Of a stretch of DNA of 15,665 nucleotides, positions 1 to 6,673 are shown piece by piece (the first letter of the stretch is position 1; the number at the start of each line of letters is the position of its first letter). This stretch comes from CAZVCG01 sp964649675 (GTDB taxonomy: Bacteria > Pseudomonadota > Alphaproteobacteria > UBA9219), in contig CAZYPX010000037.1 of NCBI GenBank assembly GCA_964649675.1, positions 1 through 15,665 on the forward strand, in the 5' to 3' direction. The notes beneath the pieces are model-generated. The model was not told where the DNA came from. It saw nothing but the letters and a program-made list of their open reading frames with translations, and searched no databases. The position numbers were made by a program, and so were the translations under genes.

Positions 1-76
1 GTAGTCAAAGATGCCTCCTCAGCAGAGCCAACGACTTTTCCGTCGCCGCGACCGCTGCTTGTATTTCCGCGCGCAT
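1..76 (-). CDS. prfB: Peptide chain release factor 2, 5' end only (programmed frameshift gene)
   Basis: On the minus strand an ATG at 76 opens a short frame reading MRAEIQAAVAATEK...LLRRHL (23 residues) that stops at TGA (7..5). The codons before the stop read CTG AGG AGG CAT CTT TGA C, the layout of the RF2 autoregulatory frameshift site. A +1 slip at CTT gives Asp-Tyr and continues off the left edge. The N-terminal MRAEI and LLRRHL are what I remember of alphaproteobacterial RF2. RF2 releases peptides at UGA and UAA codons; its own UGA makes its synthesis depend on RF2 level. A GGGA about 8 bases before the ATG could serve as ribosome binding site. The gene lies downstream of mrcA on the same strand, the usual neighbourhood in Alphaproteobacteria, but a plus-strand gene now separates them. 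Only about 25 of the expected 350 or more residues are visible, so the call rests on the signal plus context. Confidence 0.85.
4..19 (-). promoter_or_regulatory. prfB: Programmed +1 ribosomal frameshift site of prfB
   Basis: Read on the minus strand: internal Shine-Dalgarno AGGAGG (19..14), spacer CAT (13..11), slippery CTT (10..8), stop TGA (7..5) and following C (4). The three-base gap between the Shine-Dalgarno sequence and CTT, and the C after TGA, match the E. coli prfB site (AGGGGG TAT CTT TGA C, from memory). When RF2 is scarce the ribosome pauses at UGA and slips forward by one base. Confidence 0.88.
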
Positions 77-204
77 GGTTAAATTCCCGATCTGTTAATG
101 CAGTGTGATTTAGGACTTAAGGCGCTCCTTTTCTACAATTTTATTGACGAAAGTAAAGCTTTGTTGTTTATGAGCCATCGAATTATTTGACCATGGAGAT
201 CCCC
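77..204. other. Divergent intergenic region between prfB and the unknown gene
   Basis: This 128-bp AT-rich gap must hold starts for two divergent genes. On the plus strand TTGACG (144-149) and TTTATG (167-172) are 17 bases apart and form a plausible but weak sigma-70-like promoter for the gene at 205. On the minus strand I found no convincing promoter for prfB, although the gene needs one here if readthrough from mrcA is blocked by the opposing gene. No strong hairpin or long repeat was seen. Confidence 0.4.
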
Positions 205-1014
205 ATGTGGATAGGACATGTCGACGGTAAAAAAACCACGCCCATCGAGCTTTTTCGACGCTATGGTTTACTCACGACCAGACGCGGCGAGAAATCCGCA
301 AAACACTGGCCGGTGGTTCAATGTTACAATCCGGACTGCAACAAAGTTGTCTTTGTGCACGGACTTAACAGTCTGCTTTTCATCTCTCTTGGCATAAAGC
401 TGCCGAAAGGCATCGCCCCTGTAACTTTTTCGCATTACAAGCATGAGGGGCAAGAGTGCTCCAATGCATCGAAGGATAGCGATCGCTACAAATCCTTACA
501 ACAAAAAGGGCTGACGCCTGAAGAAGCCGAAAAATTCAAGGGCACGTGTTTATCAGAAGAAAATCTGGGACGCGCCAAAGCGATCGTATGGAACGCTCTT
601 GAACATAATTACTCCGACGATCTTTTCGATAGGCTCGTCGAGAAGTCCAGCCATCTTTGGCGCGCCGAATTCAATCCAAAATACCTTGGTTTCTTGTTGC
701 TGGTCGATAATGTCTTTTATTACGATTTTAACAAGGCCACGCACACCATTCGCTTTGTTCCTTCGGGTAAGAAAGGGAGCAAAATCCTACGAGCGGTCTT
801 CGATCGCTCAGGGAACTGGATACGCAAGATCCCGCCGATGCATACGAACGATTACGCCATTGGAAACGCCATAAAGCGCTATCGAAACGCTACAAGTATG
901 ACGCCCAGACTGGTTGCCAACGGGAAATACCGACAGCTTGCCATGTCTGATGTAGCACCCCTCGCTCCCAAGAATCCGCGCAAAGAGCGCCCTCAGACGC
1001 AACCACCTGTTTGA
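205..1014 (+). CDS. Protein of unknown function with possible N-terminal zinc-binding motif
   Basis: A 269-residue soluble protein that I do not recognise. The start at 205 is chosen because GGAG (195-198) lies 6 bases upstream; an in-frame ATG at 193 and a TTG at 187 have no such site. Cysteines and histidines cluster in the first third: C40-x4-C45, then F75-S-H77-x2-H80 and C85. That resembles the Cys pair plus His/Cys arrangement of treble-clef zinc domains such as the one at the start of CoiA-like proteins, but the similarity is loose. A strongly basic, proline-rich tail follows residue 250. No signal peptide or membrane segment is seen. The gene looks more AT-rich than mrcA or valS, and it is oriented against both flanking genes, ending 6 bases from the mrcA stop. 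This suggests acquisition by transfer, with function unknown. It is a real gene by length, start signal and lack of a better frame. Confidence 0.7.
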   Translation: MWIGHVDGKKTTPIELFRRYGLLTTRRGEKSAKHWPVVQCYNPDCNKVVFVHGLNSLLFISLGIKLPKGIAPVTFSHYKHEGQECSNASKDSDRYKSLQQKGLTPEEAEKFKGTCLSEENLGRAKAIVWNALEHNYSDDLFDRLVEKSSHLWRAEFNPKYLGFLLLVDNVFYYDFNKATHTIRFVPSGKKGSKILRAVFDRSGNWIRKIPPMHTNDYAIGNAIKRYRNATSMTPRLVANGKYRQLAMSDVAPLAPKNPRKERPQTQPPV

Positions 1015-1020
1015 TGGCCC

Positions 1021-3561
1021 TTAATACAACCCGCCCGTCCCCTGTGTCGACGGCGCAACGGGTGTCTGCTGCGAAGCGTAAGGATCGGGCGGCATCCCCT
1101 CGATAACCACAGGCGATTCTTCGGTTCCTGTTGCCGGCGGCGCAAATCCCGCCGCCGCCGCGCCTTGCGCCGCTTGTCCCGTCACGCTGCCGTCCAGCAC
1201 GACGCGTTCGACGCCTTCCTGCGGTTCCGTGCCGGGAATAAACGCCTCCCAAATCGCGTTCTTAGCGCTGGGCGGCGCAAGCTCTTCCGTCTCAGGATCG
1301 ACGCGCACCATGCGTAATCCCGGAGGCACGCGGAACGGCGTGGCGGGCTTGCCTTTCATGGCTTCGCTAATGAATTTCTGGAAAATCGGCAACGCCACGC
1401 TCGAGCCTGTTTCGCGCGAGCCAAGCGGCTTTGGATCGTCGAAGCCGACAAAAACGCCGCACACCAGATCGGGCGTAAAGCCGATAAACCATGCGTCTTT
1501 AGCCTCGTTCGTCGTGCCCGTTTTACCCGCCACCGGAAAACCGATGTCCTTCATGCGCGTCGCCGTGCCGCGTAGCACGACGCCTTCAAGGAAAGACGCC
1601 ATTTGATAGGCCGTACGCGGGTCTTGTATCTGCTCGCGCGTATCGGGGATTTCCGGCACGGGGGCCAGCGCGTTCCACCCCGACGTCAAACACCCCTCGC
1701 ATGCTCGGCCGTCCTGCCGCCAAATTGTGCGACCGTCGCGGTCCTGAACGCGGTCGATCAGGCTCGGCGTGATTTTCTTCCCCCCGTTAACGATCATGCC
1801 GTAGGCCGCCGTCAGACGCATCGCGGTCGTCTCCTTCGCGCCCAAAGAGAACGACAACAATGTTGGGATGTCATCGGCGATGCCAAACTTTTTCGCCGTA
1901 TCGACCACCGCCTCCATGCCGATGGCGTTTGCAAGCCGAACCGTCATCACGTTCCGCGACTTTTCAATCCCGACACGCAGCGGTGTCGGGCCATAAAACT
2001 GCTGCGAATAGTTTTCAGGCCGCCACAAAGGCAATCCCGGGCCTTGCACATATTCAAACGGCGCATCCAGAACAAGGCTGGCAGGCGTAAAGCCCTTGTC
2101 CAAGGCCGCCATGTAAACAAACGGCTTAAACGCCGAGCCCGGCTGGCGATTGGCTTGGGTCACGCGGTTGAACTGGCTGATCTTTGCGCTGAAGCCTCCG
2201 TTCATGGCGAACACGCGGCCCGTATGCGGATCAAGCGCCACAAGCGCGCCTTCCACAGATGGCACTTGCCGCAATGTAAATGTATTCTCAGGGTAAGCCT
2301 TACCATCGGCATTTGCTTTCACCTGTTCAACCATCACAACGTCGCCGTTTGCCAATACATCGTTCGGCTTTTTGATGGGAGGGCCGAATTTATCGTCGGG
2401 CAATTCGCGCCGCGCCCAGCTTAGCTCGTCCCATGGTATGGCTCCGCGTTGCCCGTTGGCCAAAGCGATGGCCGCCGCGTTGTCCTTAAAGCCCATGACG
2501 ACAGCCAAAGACCAGCCTTCGCCGCCTGGGGGCACAGGGATTTTCTGCAATTGCGCCTGCCACGACTCGAGCGAAGGCAGGCGAGCGACAGGGCCCCGCC
2601 ATCCGCGCTGGCGTCTGTCGAACTCGATCAGGCCTTCACGCAAAGCGCGATGAGCAATGTCCTGCAAGCGCGGATCCAAACTCGTTTTGACGGCAAGGCC
2701 TCCTTCCAAAAGGTTTTTTTCGCCGACAAGCGTTACCATCTGACGTCGGACTTCTTCCGTAAAATAGTCCGCAAGGACGGTTTCCGCCTCATCGCGCGCG
2801 CGCGTTTGCAAAGGCTCTTCTCGCGCCGCCGCAGCCTGCTCCGGCGTGATGCGCCCATCGATTTGCATGCGGCTTATTACCCAGTTGCGGCGCTCCACAG
2901 CGGCCTCATAATCGCGCACCGGGTGGTAATTGTTCGGGGCTTTTGGCAGGGCCGCAAGATAGGCGGCCTCGGCAATCGTGAGTTCGTCCAGCGATTTGTT
3001 AAAGTAATTCAACGCAGCGGCCGCCACGCCATAAGAGCGGTTGCCCAGAAAAATCTCATTCATATATATCTCAAGAATGCGATCCTTCGTCAGCGCGCGC
3101 TCAAGGCGCATAGCGAGAATAATCTCCCGCGCCTTGCGCTCGATCGACACTTCGTTGCTCAACAGCATGTTCTTCGCCACCTGCTGCGTAATGGTCGAGG
3201 CGCCCATGGGGCGGCGATCACGTCCAAAGTTCCTGAGATTTGTAAGAGCGGCGCGGGCAATGCCCGCAAAATCCACGCCTTCATGACGGTAAAAATTCCG
3301 GTCTTCCGCAGCGAGAAAGGCATCCTTGAGATGCGGGGGAATCATTTTTACAGGCACGAAAATGCGCTGTTCCGCCGCGATCGTCGCCATCATGCGCCCA
3401 TCGTCGGCATATATGCGCGTCAGAATCGGCGGCTGATAGTCCTTCAGAAACTCATAATCCGGCAGATTCTTGCCGTAATAGCTGAAGCCGAGCACCAACG
3501 CGCCAGCGGCCACGCCAATCAATAAAAGCGCCAGAGAAAACAACGCACCCAAAAAACGCAT
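1021..3561 (-). CDS. mrcA: Penicillin-binding protein 1A, bifunctional peptidoglycan synthase
   Basis: An 846-residue class A PBP that polymerises lipid II into glycan strands and cross-links the peptides in the periplasm. The N-terminal membrane anchor spans about residues 4-27. The glycosyltransferase (GT51) domain follows, with catalytic Glu86 in EDRNFYRHEGVD (86-97) and GASTITQQVAKN (120-131). Residues about 318-435 fit the OB-like insert of proteobacterial PBP1A. The transpeptidase domain has the serine motif S476-A-F-K479, the S535-R-N537 motif and K680-T-G-T. A Pro/Ala/Gln-rich tail of about 50 residues ends the protein. Length and motif order are normal, and nothing essential is missing. 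The Shine-Dalgarno sequence is weak. In many Alphaproteobacteria this gene directly precedes prfB; here a convergent gene of unknown function lies between them, with a 6-base gap and no visible terminator. Confidence 0.96.
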   Translation of the reverse strand: MRFLGALFSLALLLIGVAAGALVLGFSYYGKNLPDYEFLKDYQPPILTRIYADDGRMMATIAAEQRIFVPVKMIPPHLKDAFLAAEDRNFYRHEGVDFAGIARAALTNLRNFGRDRRPMGASTITQQVAKNMLLSNEVSIERKAREIILAMRLERALTKDRILEIYMNEIFLGNRSYGVAAAALNYFNKSLDELTIAEAAYLAALPKAPNNYHPVRDYEAAVERRNWVISRMQIDGRITPEQAAAAREEPLQTRARDEAETVLADYFTEEVRRQMVTLVGEKNLLEGGLAVKTSLDPRLQDIAHRALREGLIEFDRRQRGWRGPVARLPSLESWQAQLQKIPVPPGGEGWSLAVVMGFKDNAAAIALANGQRGAIPWDELSWARRELPDDKFGPPIKKPNDVLANGDVVMVEQVKANADGKAYPENTFTLRQVPSVEGALVALDPHTGRVFAMNGGFSAKISQFNRVTQANRQPGSAFKPFVYMAALDKGFTPASLVLDAPFEYVQGPGLPLWRPENYSQQFYGPTPLRVGIEKSRNVMTVRLANAIGMEAVVDTAKKFGIADDIPTLLSFSLGAKETTAMRLTAAYGMIVNGGKKITPSLIDRVQDRDGRTIWRQDGRACEGCLTSGWNALAPVPEIPDTREQIQDPRTAYQMASFLEGVVLRGTATRMKDIGFPVAGKTGTTNEAKDAWFIGFTPDLVCGVFVGFDDPKPLGSRETGSSVALPIFQKFISEAMKGKPATPFRVPPGLRMVRVDPETEELAPPSAKNAIWEAFIPGTEPQEGVERVVLDGSVTGQAAQGAAAAGFAPPATGTEESPVVIEGMPPDPYASQQTPVAPSTQGTGGLY

Positions 3562-3597
3562 CTTGAAAATCCAATCAACCGTTTGCTTCGGTAAACG

Positions 3598-3626
3598 CTT
3601 TTAACCATAACAGAGCCGTTTGTAAA
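3598..3626 (-). promoter_or_regulatory. Candidate sigma-70-like promoter of mrcA
   Basis: On the minus strand TTTACA (3626..3621) and TAAAAG (3603..3598) are separated by 17 bases, 36 bases or more upstream of the mrcA ATG. The hexamers match the consensus at 5/6 and 4/6. On the opposite strand the same gap holds TTAACC (3601-3606), 16 bases, TAAAAA (3623-3628), a weaker candidate for the divergent cyclase gene, so the two promoters would overlap. Confidence 0.35.
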
Positions 3627-3654
3627 AAGAGAGTTATGCGATTAGGCTTTCCCC

Positions 3655-4278
3655 ATGAAAGTCATCGACATTTCAAGGATCATTGCCAGCGATTCCGTTG
3701 TTTGGCCGGACGATCAGCCCTTCCGGCATACGATCGCGGCAGCTATTGGCGACGAGTTTCCCTATCAGGTCACCAACCTGGAAGGATGGTCGACGCATTT
3801 TCTCACCCACATGGACGCCCCCGCGCATTTTATCAAAGGCGGGCCTACGCTTGATCAAATCCCTCTCGAGCGGTTCATGGGCGAGGTCGTCGTGGTTGAT
3901 GCCAAAGGCAAAAACGTCTCCATCAACGATGTGCCGCCCGCAGAAAACATCGGGGACAAGGCGCTGTTTTTCAAAACACGCAACTCCAAAATAGGCACGG
4001 ATCAACCTTTCCACCCTGATTTCGCTTATATTGAACCCGAAGCCGCGAAAGCCTGCATCGAGCGCGGCGCAACGCTTGTCGGCATCGACTACCTGAGCGT
4101 CGATCCCGCCGATACCAAAGACTTTCCAAGCCACCATATATTATTGGGCGCTGGCGTGCTTGTTCTTGAAGGCCTGATGTTGAAGGATGTCTCGCACGGC
4201 CTTTACGGTTTCTCTGCCTTGCCCCTTAAAATCAAAGACGCCGACGGTTCGCCCGTCCGCGCCGTGCTTATGAAATAA
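3655..4278 (+). CDS. Cyclase / kynurenine formamidase-family metal-dependent hydrolase
   Basis: A 207-residue protein of the cyclase family (Pfam cyclase, which includes KynB arylformamidases). The signature lies at residues 47-59, THFLTHMDAPAHF, giving the metal ligands H48, H52 and D54 and the following H58 in the H-x3-H-x-D-x3-H spacing. The conserved GIDYLSVD (143-150) precedes SHH (159-161) and E172, which fit the later His/Glu residues of the KynB active site. KynB opens N-formylkynurenine to kynurenine plus formate; relatives act on isatin or other cyclic amides, so the substrate is uncertain, and no other tryptophan-breakdown gene is in view. AGG 8 bases before the ATG serves as ribosome site. 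It is transcribed away from mrcA as a single gene and meets the TetR gene tail to tail with one base between the stops. Confidence 0.85.
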   Translation: MKVIDISRIIASDSVVWPDDQPFRHTIAAAIGDEFPYQVTNLEGWSTHFLTHMDAPAHFIKGGPTLDQIPLERFMGEVVVVDAKGKNVSINDVPPAENIGDKALFFKTRNSKIGTDQPFHPDFAYIEPEAAKACIERGATLVGIDYLSVDPADTKDFPSHHILLGAGVLVLEGLMLKDVSHGLYGFSALPLKIKDADGSPVRAVLMK

Positions 4279-4279
4279 G

Positions 4280-4903
4280 CTAAACGCTCACTGCTTTGAA
4301 AAACGCCGCGATACAGGCGTTATTCGTTTTTTCAAGCGTTGGGCTCGGGCATTCCGGACAATCCATCACCAGATTCGAGATAAGGCCATACATAAGACTA
4401 TGCAAAGTCAAAGCCGCTATACGCGGCGACCATACAGGGGATAGCAAATCGAGTTTTTGAGCCCGTTCGAAGAGACGGATAAAGCGCGCTTGCATGCGCT
4501 CCTTGAATTCATGCCGCGTTTTAATGAACTCCTGCATATCCGCCACGTACTCACAGCGTTGCGTCAAAATCGTGAACACACGGCGGCGACGCGCGTCATA
4601 AATCATCTGGCGCATAGCTTCGCAGCACGCGCGGCTTAAATCATCAAGGGGGGTGGGTGAATCGCTGGCCTCGAGCTGTTCCAGAATGTGCTCTTGGGGC
4701 AGGACCACACGCTCCACCATCGCCTTTAGAAGTTCGATCTTATTGCGGAAATGCCAGTAAACGGCTCCGCGCGTGACGTTAGCCGCGACGGCCACTTGCT
4801 GTAGGGAGGTTCTAACCACGCCCTGCTTGAAAAAAACCAGCTCCGCCGCGTCTAAAATGGCGCTACGCGTTTGTTCTGCTTCATCTTTTGTACGACGGGC
4901 CAT
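4280..4903 (-). CDS. TetR/AcrR-family repressor of the adjacent efflux operon
   Basis: A 207-residue one-component regulator. Residues about 10-56 form the TetR DNA-binding domain, with the helix-turn-helix at about 33-53 ending in the typical GAVYWHFRNK (46-55). The C-terminal ligand-binding half (about 85-205) resembles the AcrR/TtgR/MtrR type, including the LTQRCEYV stretch (113-120) seen in those repressors. Regulators of this kind bind an operator next to an RND pump operon and let go when a hydrophobic drug binds. This gene is transcribed divergently from the pump operon and a palindrome resembling the AcrR box lies between them, so local repression is the likely job. The start at 4903 gives a normal N terminus (MARRTKDEAEQTR); the AGG upstream is a rather distant 11 bases. 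Ligands cannot be read from the sequence. Confidence 0.93.
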   Translation of the reverse strand: MARRTKDEAEQTRSAILDAAELVFFKQGVVRTSLQQVAVAANVTRGAVYWHFRNKIELLKAMVERVVLPQEHILEQLEASDSPTPLDDLSRACCEAMRQMIYDARRRRVFTILTQRCEYVADMQEFIKTRHEFKERMQARFIRLFERAQKLDLLSPVWSPRIAALTLHSLMYGLISNLVMDCPECPSPTLEKTNNACIAAFFKAVSV

Positions 4904-4937
4904 CGGCTGTTTAACCTGCCTTTTTTATCAACAAAAA

Positions 4938-4951
4938 TTTCCGGTCGGAAA
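4938..4951. repeat. Perfect 14-bp palindrome TTTCCGGTCGGAAA
   Basis: Six-base arms TTTCCG and CGGAAA flank GT in the leader of the TetR gene, 15 bases from the AcrR-like operator. It could be a second protein-binding site or a small RNA hairpin in the repressor mRNA. Arms of this length can arise by chance. Confidence 0.35.
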
Positions 4952-4963
4952 CCGCAAATCCTG

Positions 4964-4991
4964 TTTACATACATTCATGAATGAATATATA
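4964..4991 (+). promoter_or_regulatory. Candidate pump-operon promoter overlapped by the operator
   Basis: TTTACA (4964-4969) and TATATA (4986-4991) are 16 bases apart, with 5/6 and 4/6 agreement to sigma-70 hexamers. The palindromic operator lies almost exactly between and over them, as expected for repression by blocking RNA polymerase. A second candidate just downstream, TTAACG (4999-5004), 17 bases, AATAAT (5022-5027), is equally good, so which one is used is open. Confidence 0.45.
4966..4989. promoter_or_regulatory. AcrR-box-like operator for the TetR repressor
   Basis: A 24-bp imperfect palindrome centred on ATTCATGAAT (4973-4982), with 10 of 12 arm positions pairing. It begins TACATACATT, identical to the first ten bases of the E. 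coli AcrR operator as I remember it, and agrees with that box at 20 of 24 positions overall. It sits between the repressor gene and the pump operon, the expected place for autoregulation plus pump repression. Confidence 0.75.
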
Positions 4992-5055
4992 GTGTTTGTT
5001 AACGATTCTGTAAAGTCTCCTAATAATGTGTTAAGGATGCCCCATCCCCTTCATG

Positions 5056-5087
5056 GGCCTTTTTAGCATCTTAGGAGGCCTTTTTTT
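5056..5087 (+). terminator. Hairpin plus T-tract in the pump-operon leader (possible attenuator)
   Basis: GGCCT (5056-5060) pairs with AGGCC (5076-5080), extendable by two G-U pairs and one A-U pair, and is followed directly by seven T (5081-5087). A smaller hairpin CCCAT/ATGGG (5041-5057) overlaps its left arm, so the two could be mutually exclusive. The position after the promoters and 44 bases before the first gene fits a leader attenuator, or an insulator against upstream transcription. The stem is short, so strength is uncertain. Confidence 0.4.
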
Positions 5088-5131
5088 CGTTCAACATGAA
5101 GTTTGTCCGTCAATAAATCTCAGGCGTTTTC

Positions 5132-6655
5132 ATGCTCTTTTATCGTTCAAAAGCCCCAAGTTCATGCAGCGCGCTTTTTGCGGGACTCGTCGGCCTCACG
5201 CTTGCGGGATGCGCTGTCGGGCCCGATTTCAAGGCCCCTCCCCCCCCCTCCGCAAGCGCCTACAGTCCGGACGGCCTGCCTGTAAAAACCGTCGGTTCAG
5301 ACACGCAGGGCGGCGCTGCGCAAACATTCGCTCCGGGCGGAGACATCCCTGCCGCTTGGTGGGTGCTGTTCCGCTCCGAACAGCTTAACCGGCTCATCCT
5401 AAAGGCCCTAGCGTCTAATCCCGACCTTCAGGCCGCCGAAGCCTCTTTGCGCGAGGCCCAAGAGAATCTCTACGCCAGCCAAGGCTCCCTTTTCCCCAGC
5501 CTTAGCGGAAGCGCCGACACCACCCGCAGAAAAGCCGCCCAAAGTGGATCGGGAGCCAACGGAAGAGATGCCCCTTCCTTCTCCCTTTACAACACATCCG
5601 TAAGCATCTCTTACCCGCTCGATGTCTTTGGCGGAATCCGTCGGCAAATCGAAGGCGTGGAGGCCCAAAAGAACGTTCAACGCTATGCGCTTGAAGCCGC
5701 TTATATAACCCTGACGTCCAATGTCGTGACAACCGCCATACAGGAAGCCTCGTTGCGCGCACAAATAGCCACAACGCGCGACATCATCGCGGACGAACGC
5801 AAACAGCTTGAGCTTTTGAAGCGACAGTTCGAGCTGGGCGCCGTGGCAAAAGTCGACGTTCTCACGCAGGAATCCCAACTGGCACAAACGCTTGCGACGC
5901 TGCCCGGTCTTGAAAGGCAGCTTGCCCAGACGCGCCACCTGCTGGCGGCTCTGATCGGCCAATTTCCGAACGAAGATATCGGGGCAACGTTCGACCTGAA
6001 CCAGTTGCATCTGCCAGAAACCCTGCCTTTGTCCCTACCGTCACAACTCGTCGCCCAGCGTCCCGATGTGCGCGCGGCTGCGGCCCAACTTCAGGCGGCA
6101 AGCGCCGCAATTGGCGTTGCAACGGCAAACATGCTGCCCCAGTTCACGTTGACGGGAAGTTACGGGTTAAGCGCAACCCAGATGGCCGACCTGTTTTCGC
6201 CAGGAGCCGCTTTGTGGAGCGTAGGAGCTGGCCTATTGCAGCCGATCTTCCGCGGCGGCGAATTGCATCACAAAAAGAAGGCCAGCGAAGCCGCCTATGA
6301 ACGCGCCGCCGCGCAGTACCGCAGTACCGTCCTCGCCGCGTTCCAGAACGTCGCCGACAGCCTGCGCGCGCTGGAACTGAACGCTGAAGCGCTAAAGGCC
6401 CAAGTCGCCGCCGAACGCGCGGCGGTTGACAGCCTTAAGCTTGCCCGCGAGCAGTTCAATGCGGGCGCCATAAGCTATCTGTCGCTTTTGACGGCCGAGC
6501 AGGCGCATGAACGAACCAAAATCGGCCTTGTGCAGGCGCAAGCCGCCCGTTTTGCCGATACGGCCGCGCTGTTCGCTGCTTTGGGCGGAGGATGGTGGAA
6601 CAGACCTGAGGCCGCCATCGCAACGCCGGGTTCTGAGAAAACCGCAGGCATGTAA
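5132..6655 (+). CDS. Outer-membrane factor lipoprotein of the RND efflux system (NodT/OprM type)
   Basis: A 507-residue TolC-superfamily channel. The N terminus is a lipoprotein signal with basic n-region (R5, K7), hydrophobic core (13-24) and lipobox L24-A-G-C27; Cys27 would be lipidated. The mature start CAVGPDFKAP is typical of NodT-family factors. Two OEP repeats follow: about 85-280, with a YPLDVFGGIRR stretch (161-171), and about 303-488, with QLVAQRPDVRAAAAQL (305-320) at its start. Each repeat adds helices and beta strands to the trimeric tunnel across the periplasm and outer membrane. It is the first gene of the pump operon, 18 bases ahead of the adaptor gene. AGG (5122-5124) lies 7 bases before the ATG, and no later in-frame start would keep the signal peptide. 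The outer-membrane gene coming first is less common than last. Substrate is unknown. Confidence 0.95.
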   Translation: MLFYRSKAPSSCSALFAGLVGLTLAGCAVGPDFKAPPPPSASAYSPDGLPVKTVGSDTQGGAAQTFAPGGDIPAAWWVLFRSEQLNRLILKALASNPDLQAAEASLREAQENLYASQGSLFPSLSGSADTTRRKAAQSGSGANGRDAPSFSLYNTSVSISYPLDVFGGIRRQIEGVEAQKNVQRYALEAAYITLTSNVVTTAIQEASLRAQIATTRDIIADERKQLELLKRQFELGAVAKVDVLTQESQLAQTLATLPGLERQLAQTRHLLAALIGQFPNEDIGATFDLNQLHLPETLPLSLPSQLVAQRPDVRAAAAQLQAASAAIGVATANMLPQFTLTGSYGLSATQMADLFSPGAALWSVGAGLLQPIFRGGELHHKKKASEAAYERAAAQYRSTVLAAFQNVADSLRALELNAEALKAQVAAERAAVDSLKLAREQFNAGAISYLSLLTAEQAHERTKIGLVQAQAARFADTAALFAALGGGWWNRPEAAIATPGSEKTAGM

Positions 6656-6673
6656 GTTAAGGAGACTCAAAAA

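Noticed and set aside
1603..3525. Long plus-strand frames (273 and 358 codons) opposite mrcA
   Set aside because: They are antisense to a fully recognisable PBP1A, have Arg/His-rich random-looking translations and no family motif; they arise from codon bias on the other strand.
5073..5101. Perfect AGGAGG at 5073-5078 ahead of an ATG at 5096
   Set aside because: The spacing of 17 bases is too long and the frame (MKFVRQ) stops after six codons; the AGGAGG is better explained as the right arm of the leader hairpin.
5053..5388. Frame of 111 codons starting in the pump-operon leader
   Set aside because: It overlaps the outer-membrane factor gene in another frame, has no ribosome site and ends as low-complexity Arg/Pro sequence.
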